The notes: a model not told the origin generated them from the sequence alone. A stretch of 54,490 nt of DNA from Bacteroidales bacterium (GCA_024694125.1 JAILKE010000062.1:1-54490); one strand, 5' to 3'; numbered from the stretch's first letter, positions 35,829 through 45,757 are shown. Program-made: numbers and translations.

Positions 35829-38800
35829 ATGAAGAAATTCTTTTCTTTAGTAGCTGCGTCCCTTGTAGCCACTGCCGCTATGGCAGATGATCTGGCTGAA
35901 GGCGTTTACTACATCAAAAGTGCTTCTTCGGATCTCTATCTGACCCGTGGACAGAACTGGGGTACCAGGGCTGTGGTCGAACCTTATGGCCATCCATGGA
36001 AGGTAACATTGTCCGAAGGTAAGTACAGTTTGTATATGTATGACCTTTATACAAGGGGAGTTACGACCAAATACTTAGGCTCGGATGCCTATGTTGACTC
36101 GGGAACTCCACTGGCATTCACGGTAGCCTCTGGTACTGCCGATGGATCGTTTACCGTGGCAAACGGAGACACTTATGTTTCGCCCAATTCATCTAATGCC
36201 ATTGAGTTCGCTTCGTCTGCTTATGATTGGAAGTTCCTGACCGTAAGTGAGTATGCTGCTGCTCAGCAGGCAGCGACTACTGCACAGGAGACTGCTGTAG
36301 CAACTGCAGCAGGTATCGAACTGGATGGTGCAACCCTTACGACTTATCTGGCCAATAATTATGTCTCAAAGGCTATTACAACGGGCTTTGCTACCGTTCC
36401 AGTAAATGGAGGTACAGACTGGACTTTCACAGCAGGTCGTTCTAAGTCAGGACTTAATTATGGCGACTATGGTTGTGAGTGCTTTGCAGGTTCTGGTAAT
36501 GTTACACAGACTGTATCTGGCCTCGCAGCTGGCATCTATAAGGTCGGCATCAAGGCTATGCAGCGTTCTACATCAAATGCTGTATGTTATGCCCTCGGTC
36601 AGGAGGGATATACCAATGTGGGTTCTTATCTGTCGGCCAATGGTTATACCGTATGCACCAAGGACTGGTATAGTGGTGCAACGGCAAGTGATGTCCCCAA
36701 TACAACTACAGCAGAGTTGGAGATAGCCAATAATGGTGGCTACTATTCAGAGGTCTATACTTATGTAGGAAATGATGGTGAACTCAATCTGACCGTTAAT
36801 TTCCCATCATATTGGTCTGATTCATGGTTCATCTTCAATGGTATTGACATCGTTTATTACCTCGATGCTAGTTCAGGTACCGCTACTTTGGTCGCTGAGT
36901 TCTCTGATTTGGTAGCAACAGCAGACAGCCTTTTGGCTCTGCCTATGGACGATGCTGTAGCTTTGGCTTTGACTACTGCTAAGGCTGATCCTTCTGAAGA
37001 CACTGTCGAAGCTTACAATAATGCCATTACTGCATTGAAGCAGGCAATCAATGCAGCGCTTGTTTCGACCAAGAAGTACGACAACACCGTAGGTAGTGAC
37101 GTTACATCATTGGGTTCAGAAAACTGGGATGGTGCTACCGGCACCTACAGCGGTCGTAAGGAGCGTTATAACGATTATACTTATGTAGGCGACGTTATGA
37201 CTCAGACTATTTCGGGTCTGATTCCAGGTGCCGTTTATGAAGTCGTTATTGAGGCTGCTGTATCTACCACAGTATCCCGTGATACAAAGATTACGGATTC
37301 AGCTACTGGCGAAAATCTCACTATGGCCTTCGCCAATGAGGGAATGGTCACCACCAACTGCGTCAGCCAGACTGGAACTACTGAATTCCCTGCTTATACG
37401 GTAACAGGAACAGTCGGTGCAGACAGCACACTGACCTTCGGCCTGAAGAATGTCAGCCTCGGTGCCAACTGGTTTGTCATCAAGCTCGTTTCTATTACTA
37501 CCAAGGGTAATCCAACTGTAGATGCTTATAATGCAGCCAAGACTTCAACCGCTGCCGTTGCGTCTGCTATTGATGCAGCAACTGAAGCCCTTTCTGATGT
37601 AAGCTATGCCGACCTGGCCTCTGTTTATCAGGATACACTCCAGGGTTATGCTGATACTCTCCAGCTCGTAGAGAATGCTCTGGATTCACTCTATGCCCAG
37701 GTTGCATTGCTCAGCTCTGTAGATAGCCTTGTCAATGCATTGCCTGAGGTGGCTGCCATTGAGCGCCTGGCAACTGAGTTCCAGGCCGATATCGTTGCTA
37801 ATCAGCACCTTGCCCTCAAGAAGGCTACACTCGTTCATACAGCCAGTGTATGCTGGGGTTCGAACAAGACTGGTTACAACAATGTCGATGGCGCTACAGC
37901 TCATTACAATAACAATACAGCGTCTGGTTGGGCTGGAACTGCTTTCGCCGAGTTCAGCTTCGATGGTGTGAATGCTAAGTCTATTACTAAGGCTACCCTT
38001 ACCTGGACAACAGCTACTGGTGGTAGTGCCAATAAGACTCGTGACAACTATATCTATTATCTCAATCCAGGTACTGCTCTGGGTTATGATACTATCGCTA
38101 CTGCTACTCCTGCATCGGAGTATCTCTTCAGCGATGCCCGTACATTGGTTTCAAATTACAAGGGTGCGAACACCTTCACTGCATCTCTCGATGTAGCTGC
38201 TGCAATCAATGCAATGCTTGCAGCTGGTCAGACTTCGGTTATCTTCCAGTGGACTGGTAATGCTGCCGGTGCTGATCTGTCGGGCTCTGCTTCGGACAAC
38301 GCACCTACCTTGGAAATTGAGTATGATATGGCTCCGAGCTTGAAGACTACCGTCATCGAGGACTTCGAGGCTCTGGAACTCGCAGAGTACAGCGCAGATT
38401 GGAAGATAGGTAATGCTGATCGCTTCACCACTGCATTCGCTACTCGCGAATTGTCAGATGGTACTACATCACGTTATTTCACTGTGACTGCAGCTGGAAC
38501 CAACGGTACCACCCATGCTTACAACAAGATTGCCAACACAACGGCATATAAAGAGGCTGAAAACATTTGCCTTGACTTCGACTTCGCTATGTCTGCTATC
38601 GCCAATGGAAGTGCCCAGAATCAGGTATTCACCATTAACGATACACTAGGCAATGCTATGATGGTATTCAACAACCATACTATCAGCAATGCACAGGAAA
38701 TACCAAGCCCAATCAAGAATGCAGCTGGTGACACCATCGGTTACTATCAGCTTTCTGCTCGTACCAAGACTGCAGACTACTTCTATCATGTACAGGTAGC

Positions 38801-41800
38801 TACATCAGCTGCCAAGACTGTAATCACCGTTACAGACGTCGCTAAGGATACCGTTGCTGCTACCCTGAATCTGGCTGGCGGCCTGCATGTCGGAACTCTT
38901 ACTTATGCAACCGGCAAGACCTACGGTATGTTGGCTCTGGATAATGTTACTTGCGCAGTAGAAACCTATGCTGAGATTATCGAGGATCCTGTCTTCACTG
39001 TAACTGGCGAGTCTTATGATACATTGACCGTTGCTCTCTCTACCGAGACCGATGGTGCAGTCATCAAGTACTCAGTCGATGCACATGATACACTCGAATA
39101 TACAGCTCCATTCCAAATTGATTCTTGCTGTGTAGTTGCAGCATGGGCTGAGAAGAATGGCGAGGTTTCCAATGTCATTTCAAGTAAGTTGGAGGCTTGC
39201 GTAACTCCTGTCCCTGCACTCACATACTCTGGTTCAACCTATGCTACGGATACCATTACCCTTGCAACGGATGTTCCAGGTGCTGCAATCTACTATTACA
39301 TCAAGGATGCTGAGTCAACTAAGAATGATACCCTCCTCTACACAGACAAGTTCGTAACTCTCTCTACCATTGACGTAGTTGCATGGGCTGAGTATGAGTC
39401 TCGTGAGTCGGAAGATGTAACAGCCAACATTGTAGCAGGTGAGATTGCTGCTCCTGTTGTTACAATGTGCGGTGTTGATGGCGCATCACGTTATGTAGCA
39501 TTTAACACTACTACAACTGCCGCCAGCATTGTCTATACGCTCAACGATGGTGATGAAGTAGTAGGTAAGGCTGGCGCTGATACCATTGTAATCAATGCTG
39601 ACACCAAGATCAAGGTTCTGGCTCGCTTTGTAGAGCGTGAGAATACCTTCGAATCTGCTGCTGTTGACACCACCATGGCTGCCGGTACAGAATTGCAGCT
39701 CGCTGGTGTAGATGTTTCTACCGATGACTATTCAGCTATCACACAGAAGGCCAATCTGAAGCTTTCTACCAGCCAGCTTGAGGTTCTCCTCAATCCAGCT
39801 GTTGAAATTGTATGGGCTTATGGAGATACGACTAATGTAGCTGCCAATGGTGACGTTATCACTGGCGTTCCTGTAGGTGCAACCTTCACTGCCTATGCTC
39901 GTGCTGCAGGTTATGTGGATTCCAAGGTTACTTCGCTCGAGGTAGTTCCATCTTATGCTTCTACTATTTTCTACGAGGATTATGAGGATGGTACACTCGG
40001 TTCATGGACCAGCCAGGTAGCTATGACTAACTACGAAAATGCTGAAGGTACTCACTCTTTGAGTTACTCTCAGTCTGGCCAGGGCGGTGACCGTTGGGCT
40101 AAGCTCTCATTCCCAGAGTATAGCTCTTCGGCATATACCCTGTCATTCAAGTGGGCTGTCGCTGCCGGTAATGGAGCAAGCAACCGCTTCTTCGTTTACA
40201 CTGGCGTTTCGGATACTTTGTTCTATTTCGAAACTGCTACTGATGCTGATAAGGCTGCTGGCGAACGTGCTACTATCGTTTATAACAGAAATCAGGAGCA
40301 AATCGGTACGTTTACTACTTATTTGCCAACCCGTTTCACGTTGCCTGATAAGTTCAACAACATCGAAGTAACCGTCAGCGCTACTGGAACTGTCCTGACT
40401 GTAGTCAACAACCTCGGTCAGACTCAGATCAAGACAAAGATTTCGGAGGAACCAGTTATTATTACTGGTTTGCACGAAATCCTCGGTCGTGCATACGGTA
40501 TCTGGGGTGTGGATGATGTCAAGCTCGCAGGCCGTTCAGGCTCAATCATGGCACCAGAGTTCACTCTCGATCACTACGATGTCCGCAGACCAGCTGTTGC
40601 TATGACCGATGCAACTGACAAGACTGAGATTTACTATCGTGCAGCCTCTACTACCTATTCTTATGATGATAAGGGTAATATTGTTGCTGGCGAATATACC
40701 TTCCCAGAGAACTATACTAAGTATGAGTCTCCTGTAGTCTTCGAAAACCAGGCTACCATCATCGAAGCCTATGCAGTCTTCGAGGGTCTGGTAGAATCTG
40801 CAAAGGCCCTCTCTACTGTATATCTGCGTCTGGATAGCATTGAGGCTCCAACAGTTGCATTCGCTTCTGCTCCTGATTCTTTGATTCGCAACTTCACCGT
40901 TACGGACAATACTTCAGACCTGGTAACTGCTGCATTGTTCTATCAGGCAATCGGTGCTGAGAAGGCTGACACCCTCAAGACAACTGAGATTGCAACCGAC
41001 TCTGCTTCTTATGGTTGGTTCAGCGTATATGCTCAGGTAGGTGATCTCGCATCTCCTGTTGTTTATCGCTATGTAGATTCTCGTGCTTCTTATACTGAGC
41101 CATATTTTGGTTTGAGTGGTGATGGTTGTACCTTCCCCGCAACTGTCGGAGACTTCGAGGCTGCTGTTGGCGCTACTATCGCAGGCGAGTATCCTACAGA
41201 GTTTATCAAGACCACTGGTACTCAGTTTATTCACTATGCTGTAAATGGCGAGTTCGCAGTGTTCTCTATGCCATTCGACGTTGAACTGGGTGTCAATGTA
41301 TTTACCAACGCTAAGGGCGATACATTGAAACTCGGTGAGGACTACAAGGTATATACATTGCACGTACGCAACGCTCAGAATACATTGAGCAACAAGAATC
41401 TGGATCAGTTGGCTACCAATGCTAACCTGGCTTCGGCTGAGCGTGCTGAGGGTACCTCGTTCTCTTCTGGTGTTCCTGTCATCTTCCAGCCATTGACTGA
41501 GAAGGTTGGATCTGAGATTGTGCTTCACTCGTCTGCCGCTGCTACCATCGAGGTAACCGCTGCAATCAGCACTGTTCCTACCAATGGCGGTTGGAGAATC
41601 TTCCCGAATGTCCTCTATCAGAATGTTCAGTTGGAGTCTGACGCTTACGTTCTCAATGAGGCAGGTACTAAGTTCGTCTATACTGAGAAGCCAGTTCTCC
41701 CATCTCTGGGTGTAGCTATCTTGGTTGACGCTGACGCTGTCAAGACTTTGGGTTCTGAGATCATTATCTCCAGCGATCCAAGTGGTATCAGCAACATTGC

Positions 41801-41912
41801 TGTTGATGGCCAGTCGGTTGACGCTATCTACGACCTGCAGGGCCGCAAGGTACAGAATGTCCGCAAGGGTGAGCTGTATGTCATCGACGGTGCTCGCATC
41901 CAGGTGAAGTAA
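35829..41912 (+). CDS. Giant multidomain secreted protein, no catalytic domain recognised, 2027 aa
   Basis: The frame is open from 35757, but the ATG at 35829 gives a clean signal peptide (FFSLVAASLVATAAMA) and is preferred. In order I see: a ricin-like or lectin-like start (about 20-150, AEGVYYIKSASSDLYL); two galactose-binding-like beta modules (about 195-350 and 415-560); a helical, FIVAR-like spacer; a DNRLRE-like module (about 659-834, KATLVHTASVCWG and LEIEYD); and a laminin-G-like module (about 838-1045). Chitobiase C-terminal-type repeats follow (about 1050-1285, for example VALSTETDGAVIKYSVDAHD), then another laminin-G-like region and a sorting tail, AIYDLQGRKVQNVRKGELYV. Binding modules without an enzyme suggest adhesion or polysaccharide binding at the surface. 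Function is inferred only from module types. Confidence 0.72.
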   Translation: MKKFFSLVAASLVATAAMADDLAEGVYYIKSASSDLYLTRGQNWGTRAVVEPYGHPWKVTLSEGKYSLYMYDLYTRGVTTKYLGSDAYVDSGTPLAFTVASGTADGSFTVANGDTYVSPNSSNAIEFASSAYDWKFLTVSEYAAAQQAATTAQETAVATAAGIELDGATLTTYLANNYVSKAITTGFATVPVNGGTDWTFTAGRSKSGLNYGDYGCECFAGSGNVTQTVSGLAAGIYKVGIKAMQRSTSNAVCYALGQEGYTNVGSYLSANGYTVCTKDWYSGATASDVPNTTTAELEIANNGGYYSEVYTYVGNDGELNLTVNFPSYWSDSWFIFNGIDIVYYLDASSGTATLVAEFSDLVATADSLLALPMDDAVALALTTAKADPSEDTVEAYNNAITALKQAINAALVSTKKYDNTVGSDVTSLGSENWDGATGTYSGRKERYNDYTYVGDVMTQTISGLIPGAVYEVVIEAAVSTTVSRDTKITDSATGENLTMAFANEGMVTTNCVSQTGTTEFPAYTVTGTVGADSTLTFGLKNVSLGANWFVIKLVSITTKGNPTVDAYNAAKTSTAAVASAIDAATEALSDVSYADLASVYQDTLQGYADTLQLVENALDSLYAQVALLSSVDSLVNALPEVAAIERLATEFQADIVANQHLALKKATLVHTASVCWGSNKTGYNNVDGATAHYNNNTASGWAGTAFAEFSFDGVNAKSITKATLTWTTATGGSANKTRDNYIYYLNPGTALGYDTIATATPASEYLFSDARTLVSNYKGANTFTASLDVAAAINAMLAAGQTSVIFQWTGNAAGADLSGSASDNAPTLEIEYDMAPSLKTTVIEDFEALELAEYSADWKIGNADRFTTAFATRELSDGTTSRYFTVTAAGTNGTTHAYNKIANTTAYKEAENICLDFDFAMSAIANGSAQNQVFTINDTLGNAMMVFNNHTISNAQEIPSPIKNAAGDTIGYYQLSARTKTADYFYHVQVATSAAKTVITVTDVAKDTVAATLNLAGGLHVGTLTYATGKTYGMLALDNVTCAVETYAEIIEDPVFTVTGESYDTLTVALSTETDGAVIKYSVDAHDTLEYTAPFQIDSCCVVAAWAEKNGEVSNVISSKLEACVTPVPALTYSGSTYATDTITLATDVPGAAIYYYIKDAESTKNDTLLYTDKFVTLSTIDVVAWAEYESRESEDVTANIVAGEIAAPVVTMCGVDGASRYVAFNTTTTAASIVYTLNDGDEVVGKAGADTIVINADTKIKVLARFVERENTFESAAVDTTMAAGTELQLAGVDVSTDDYSAITQKANLKLSTSQLEVLLNPAVEIVWAYGDTTNVAANGDVITGVPVGATFTAYARAAGYVDSKVTSLEVVPSYASTIFYEDYEDGTLGSWTSQVAMTNYENAEGTHSLSYSQSGQGGDRWAKLSFPEYSSSAYTLSFKWAVAAGNGASNRFFVYTGVSDTLFYFETATDADKAAGERATIVYNRNQEQIGTFTTYLPTRFTLPDKFNNIEVTVSATGTVLTVVNNLGQTQIKTKISEEPVIITGLHEILGRAYGIWGVDDVKLAGRSGSIMAPEFTLDHYDVRRPAVAMTDATDKTEIYYRAASTTYSYDDKGNIVAGEYTFPENYTKYESPVVFENQATIIEAYAVFEGLVESAKALSTVYLRLDSIEAPTVAFASAPDSLIRNFTVTDNTSDLVTAALFYQAIGAEKADTLKTTEIATDSASYGWFSVYAQVGDLASPVVYRYVDSRASYTEPYFGLSGDGCTFPATVGDFEAAVGATIAGEYPTEFIKTTGTQFIHYAVNGEFAVFSMPFDVELGVNVFTNAKGDTLKLGEDYKVYTLHVRNAQNTLSNKNLDQLATNANLASAERAEGTSFSSGVPVIFQPLTEKVGSEIVLHSSAAATIEVTAAISTVPTNGGWRIFPNVLYQNVQLESDAYVLNEAGTKFVYTEKPVLPSLGVAILVDADAVKTLGSEIIISSDPSGISNIAVDGQSVDAIYDLQGRKVQNVRKGELYVIDGARIQVK

Positions 41913-41973
41913 TCTGATTGTTTCTATTTCCTTCTGCCTGCGCCCGTGAGGCGCAGCGCAGATTGCCTAAGAT

Positions 41974-42006
41974 AGGGCAGGGGTTTCGGCTCCTGCCTTT
42001 TCTTTT
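41974..42006 (+). terminator. Terminator after the giant secreted protein gene
   Basis: The arms GGCAGG (41976-41981) and CCTGCC (41992-41997) around GGTTTCGGCT-type loop sequence are followed by TTTTCTTTT. The rest of the 308-nt gap to nusB has only AT-rich sequence and the promoter at 42172. Confidence 0.7.
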
Positions 42007-42171
42007 GTCCAAGCCGGTTCGTGACATTGTGCCATGATTGGTAATAGGGTTTTTCTGTTAACTCCCCGACCTATAGTCCGTTATTATTCTTCTAATTTTT
42101 AATTTGGAAGTATCGATTTGCTGCTTATCTGCGTGGTTTTTCGATTTTCAATTTCCAATTTTCAATTTATA

Positions 42172-42203
42172 TTTGGCTACTTGAATAATTTTCACTATCT
42201 TTG
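42172..42203 (+). promoter_or_regulatory. Promoter of the nusB operon
   Basis: TTTG at 42172-42175, a 20-nt gap and TATCTTTG at 42196-42203, with an ATG only 17 nt downstream of the box. Confidence 0.75.
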
Positions 42204-42220
42204 CGCCAAATTTTCAAATT

Positions 42221-43144
42221 ATGATCAATAGACTCTTAATCAGAATTAAGACCGTACAGTTGGTGTACGCCTACATGCAGGGCAGTCTGGACAAGTTCGA
42301 CTGCGATGTAGAGATGGCTCAGTCAGTCGAGTCTTCGTACAAACTGTATAACTATCTGCTCGGACTCGTTGTGAAACTGACCGAGTACCGCAAGTCCCAG
42401 TTGGACAATGCACGAAACAAGTTCCTGCCGACGCAGGCTGAAAAATTCCCAAATGCCCGTTTTGCCAATAACCGCGTAGCTCAGTGCATCGCTGAGAAGA
42501 GCAGCGTCATGCAGTACATCGAGGAGCACGAACTGATGAGCGACTTCGATACTGAGACCTATCGAAATCTGCTGGAGCAGATCGAGGAACTGCCATCGTA
42601 CCAGCAGTTCATGACGCAGCGCTCGCAGCCTACCTTCGAGCAGGAGAAGGAATTGTGGAAGGATATCTTCGCCGAGGTCATCACACGCAGCGCCGTGCTG
42701 GATGCTACCCTCGAGGAGAAGAGTATCTATTGGAACGATGACCTTTCGACCGTCACTCAGTTCGTCGTCAAGGCCATCAACCAGATGAAACCCGACAGCG
42801 AGACTGTCCACATAGCCAATATGTATGACCGCAACGAGGACCGTAAGTTCGCCAATGACCTGTTTCACCACGCCATTGACGAGGCACACGAGTACCTGGA
42901 ACTCATAGACCGCCAGGCCAGCAACTGGCAGGTGGAGCGTATGGCGCTCATGGACAAGGTTGTCATGGTCTGCGCATTGGCCGAAATCAAGAACTTCCCT
43001 GACATCGCTATCCGTATCTCGATGAACGAATATATCGAGTTGGCCAAGCACTACTGCGCTCCGGACAGTGCCCGCTTCGTCAACGGTATCGTGGACAAGA
43101 TTGTCAAGGAGTGGAAGAGCGAAGGCGTCATCTTCAAGGCGTGA
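42221..43144 (+). CDS. nusB: Transcription antitermination factor NusB
   Basis: A 307-residue protein, about twice the E. coli length (139) but normal for Bacteroidetes, where the NusB fold is preceded by an extra helical region. The recognisable C-terminal part includes NDLFHHAIDEAHEYLELIDRQ, VERMALMDKVVMVCALAEI, IRISMNEYIELAKHYC, and the end ARFVNGIVDKIVKEWKSEG. NusB binds boxA RNA with S10 (NusE) to keep polymerase going through rRNA operons. It heads a run with yajC, a YbbR-domain gene and coaE, an order usual in Bacteroidetes. Two boxA-like leaders elsewhere in this window are possible targets. Confidence 0.92.
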   Translation: MINRLLIRIKTVQLVYAYMQGSLDKFDCDVEMAQSVESSYKLYNYLLGLVVKLTEYRKSQLDNARNKFLPTQAEKFPNARFANNRVAQCIAEKSSVMQYIEEHELMSDFDTETYRNLLEQIEELPSYQQFMTQRSQPTFEQEKELWKDIFAEVITRSAVLDATLEEKSIYWNDDLSTVTQFVVKAINQMKPDSETVHIANMYDRNEDRKFANDLFHHAIDEAHEYLELIDRQASNWQVERMALMDKVVMVCALAEIKNFPDIAIRISMNEYIELAKHYCAPDSARFVNGIVDKIVKEWKSEGVIFKA

Positions 43145-43158
43145 GGAGGGAGAGAGTG

Positions 43159-43240
43159 GTGAGTAATGGGTAATGAGTAGTGAGTAATGAGTAGTGAGTA
43201 ATGAGTAGTGAGTAATGGGTAATGGGTAATGAGTAGTGTA
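43159..43240. repeat. 7/14-bp minisatellite between nusB and yajC
   Basis: Alternating GTAATGA and GTAGTGA units, some reading GTAATGG, run for about 82 nt starting 14 nt after the nusB stop. There are no unique spacers, so it is not CRISPR. Replication slippage would change its length. Confidence 0.9.
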
Positions 43241-43292
43241 GTTTGAAACGACGGGTGGGTCTGTCGTTCCTGACGACATGGACGTTCCCATT

Positions 43293-43346
43293 GTTATTAT
43301 CGTTCCTTACGTTATTATCGTACTTATCGTTATTATCGTTCATAAC
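43293..43346. repeat. Three-copy 18-bp tandem repeat before yajC
   Basis: Units at 43293, 43311 and 43329 each begin GTTATTATCGT and end with a variable 7-mer. The unit length is a multiple of three, so the plus frame reads VIIVPY, VIIVLI, VIIVHN, but no gene is convincing. It lies 46 nt before the yajC ATG. Confidence 0.85.
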
Positions 43347-43392
43347 GCCTCACTCCTTCAAAATTTAGCAATAACTATATTAAACCGTAATT

Positions 43393-43767
43393 ATGTTCAA
43401 CACATTGTTTTTACAGGCCGAGGCAGCTGCCGAAGGTCAGCCCGCAGGTGGCGCAGGATGGGGTAACCTCCTGTTTATCGTTGGTATCATCGTAGTCTTC
43501 TACTTCTTCATGATTCGCCCTCAGAAGCAGCAGCAGAAGAAGATCGAGGAAGAGCGCAATAATATGAAGGTAGGTGACAATGTCATCACCAATGGCGGTA
43601 TCTACGGCAAGATTGATGGCATCAAGACCATCACCGACAAGAAGGGCAACCAGGTTGTAGAGAGCTTCATCATCAAACTGAAGCCTGATTACCAGACCAG
43701 CATCCAGGTCAGCAAGGACTGCGTCTTCAAGGACCTGAATGATTTGAACGCTACACAAGCGAAGTAA
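43393..43767 (+). CDS. yajC: Preprotein translocase subunit YajC
   Basis: A 124-residue protein with a short periplasmic start and one membrane helix (LLFIVGIIVVFYFFMIRP, residues about 26-43) running into the signature RPQKQQQKKIEEERNN. The conserved soluble part follows: VGDNVITNGGIYGKIDGI. YajC associates with SecDF at the inner membrane and assists Sec export. The product has an Ala/Gly-rich start (AEAAAEGQPAGGAG) typical of Bacteroidetes YajC. It follows nusB after 248 nt of mostly repeat sequence without a clear promoter, so the operon probably reads through. Confidence 0.95.
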   Translation: MFNTLFLQAEAAAEGQPAGGAGWGNLLFIVGIIVVFYFFMIRPQKQQQKKIEEERNNMKVGDNVITNGGIYGKIDGIKTITDKKGNQVVESFIIKLKPDYQTSIQVSKDCVFKDLNDLNATQAK

Positions 43768-43900
43768 AGTTTAAGGTAAGGGTTAGGGTTTAATGGTTGA
43801 AGGCCGATGGTGGATAGGTTGACCCTGTCTGGAACATTGTGCCCCGTTGTGGACTTGTTCCTCCCGGCCCATTGAACTCTATACCATAAACGACTGAAAG

Positions 43901-44887
43901 ATGAGATTACCTGTCAGAATAAAGAGGGTCATGCGTTACTTGCCTACCATAAGCAGGCAAGACGTGATGACCTTCTCTGTTTTTGTGGTAGTCTCATTTA
44001 TCTTCTGGATAGTGCAGAGCGGCTACGAGAAGAATGACGTGACGCGCGAAGTGACATTGAGCATAGAGAACATGCCGTCCGGTGCCGTCTTCACCACTCG
44101 TGTGCCCAATACGATCCGTGTGACTTTGTACGACAGCAACGTGCGACTGATAGGCAATGGCGCGAGCAGCAGGTTCCGCCGACTGACGGTCGATTTCAAC
44201 CGTTACGCCGATGTGGCGGGCAACTTCCGCATATCGGGCGCTGAACTCACTTCGTTGCTCAAGAACGAATTGCCCTCTTCGACCCAGATTACGGCGATGT
44301 CTCCTTCGCTGATCGATGCCCGATATGCATTGACCGAGGGTAAGAAGGTGCCGGTGCGCCTGCGGGCAGACCTGATGACCCGTGGCAACTTCAGGGACTT
44401 TGCGCCGGTGATTGAGCCTGACTCAGTCCTGGTGCATGCGCCCAACTCTATTCTCGATACCCTCACGTGCATCTATACGGAGCCTGTGCGCCGGTTCGAC
44501 CTGCGCGATACTCTCCAGGTGCGGTTGGGCATGGACCTGGGACTGGGGGTCAAGGCTACGCCCGACTCGGTGCTGCTCACCGTCCCGGTAGTGGAGTATG
44601 TGGGTAAGGTGCTGCGAGGGGTGCCGGTTCAGGTGGAGGGAATGCCTGCCGGATGCCGTATGGTGCTGTTCCCACGTAGGGTGGACGTGCATTGTCTGGT
44701 CAATATGGCGCACTATAATAATATCAATGCCAGTGACGTGAGGGTCACGGTGTCGTACGACAGCCTGCGCATTGACCCTGATCGACCTTTCCTGCCGCTG
44801 CAGGTGCAGAGCATCCTGCCGGAGTGCGAGTTGTACAACCTCAAACCCTCGGTTCAGCAGGTCGAGTATTCGATTGAAAAGAGATGA
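43901..44887 (+). CDS. YbbR-like domain protein
   Basis: A 328-residue protein with an N-terminal membrane segment (DVMTFSVFVVVSFIFWIVQSGY, about residues 25-46) and periplasmic YbbR-like beta modules, for example VPVRLRADLMTRGNFRDF, DSVLVHAPNSILDTL and VPVQVEGMPAGCRMV. YbbR domains in other bacteria accompany the c-di-AMP cyclase CdaA, but no cyclase gene is adjacent here. The setting between yajC and coaE is the common Bacteroidetes arrangement and gives no direct functional hint. The gap of 133 nt upstream carries no clear promoter. Confidence 0.8.
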   Translation: MRLPVRIKRVMRYLPTISRQDVMTFSVFVVVSFIFWIVQSGYEKNDVTREVTLSIENMPSGAVFTTRVPNTIRVTLYDSNVRLIGNGASSRFRRLTVDFNRYADVAGNFRISGAELTSLLKNELPSSTQITAMSPSLIDARYALTEGKKVPVRLRADLMTRGNFRDFAPVIEPDSVLVHAPNSILDTLTCIYTEPVRRFDLRDTLQVRLGMDLGLGVKATPDSVLLTVPVVEYVGKVLRGVPVQVEGMPAGCRMVLFPRRVDVHCLVNMAHYNNINASDVRVTVSYDSLRIDPDRPFLPLQVQSILPECELYNLKPSVQQVEYSIEKR

Positions 44888-44971
44888 CCCGGATGAATGG
44901 TTTGGCTGATTCATTCGTTCCTTAAATCCCTTTAATTCCCTGTAACCTCCCTTAATATCCATTAAGTAATC

Positions 44972-45562
44972 ATGTTCATCCTGACAGGCGGTATCGGTTG
45001 CGGAAAATCGGTCGTGAGCCAAGTGCTCCGCGTGATGGGCTACACTGTCTATGACTGCGACAGCGAGGCCCGTCGGTTGATGCACAGTGACCCGGACCTG
45101 CGTGCAGCGCTGTGTGGCGCCTTCGGGCAGGAGGTCTATGGGGCAGACGGCAGGCTCAACAAGCGCTACCTGTCGGACATCATCTTCGCCGACCCCGAAC
45201 AACTGAAACGGGTCAATGCATTGGTGCATCCTGCCGTGGCTGCCGATGTGCTACGCGCCGAGCGGGAACTGAAGGCTGTGCAAGACGGCCCGCTGTTCGT
45301 GGAAACGGCCATATACTACGAAGCCGGTTTCGGTTCGCTCATCACGCCGGAACAGGTGTGGTGTGTGGCGGCACCATTGGAACTGCGCATAGCGCGAGCC
45401 ATGTGGCGTGACCATGCCCCCCGCGAAGCGATATTGGCACGCATAGACAGCCAACTGGCTCAGGAGGAGAAGGTTGCCCGTGCCGATGCGGTCATCTGGA
45501 ACGATGCCCAGCACTCGGTTATCGAGCAAGTGAATGAACTGATAGCAACCAACGGTCTGTGA
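44972..45562 (+). CDS. coaE: Dephospho-CoA kinase
   Basis: A 196-residue protein, normal for the family. Walker A is GGIGCGKS at residues 6-13. Next come YDCDSEARRLM (the usual Asp-containing substrate region), LNKRYLSDIIFADPEQLKRV and the motif HPAV. It phosphorylates dephospho-CoA in the last step of coenzyme A synthesis. It is the last gene of the nusB run, 84 nt after the YbbR gene; the gap has short CCTTAA-type near-repeats. The next gene has its own promoter and uses CoA esters. Confidence 0.94.
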   Translation: MFILTGGIGCGKSVVSQVLRVMGYTVYDCDSEARRLMHSDPDLRAALCGAFGQEVYGADGRLNKRYLSDIIFADPEQLKRVNALVHPAVAADVLRAERELKAVQDGPLFVETAIYYEAGFGSLITPEQVWCVAAPLELRIARAMWRDHAPREAILARIDSQLAQEEKVARADAVIWNDAQHSVIEQVNELIATNGL

Positions 45563-45692
45563 CCATCGGCCATTGAGCCCCGGAATAGTACTGCCTCGGC
45601 CCGCAAATCCTGTATCGTTTTATACAATACACTGGGCAAAATGTATAAAATGTATGCAAAAATGGTAAAAATATAACATTTTTGCGACAATT

Positions 45693-45724
45693 TTTGCATA
45701 TTTGAATATTTTTTGCTACATTTG
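45693..45724 (+). promoter_or_regulatory. Promoter of the CoA-transferase gene
   Basis: TTTG at 45693-45696, a 20-nt gap and TACATTTG at 45717-45724, 33 nt before the ATG at 45758. Confidence 0.75.
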
Positions 45725-45757
45725 CGGTCGAAATTGAAACAAAAATCAAATTAAGGT

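Noticed and set aside
43159..43240. CRISPR-like appearance of short regular repeats
   Set aside because: The units are 7-14 nt, contiguous and without unique spacers; no cas genes are present.
43278..43466. Small frame encoding VIIV repeats before yajC
   Set aside because: It is simply the translation of the 18-bp array and then overlaps yajC in another frame.
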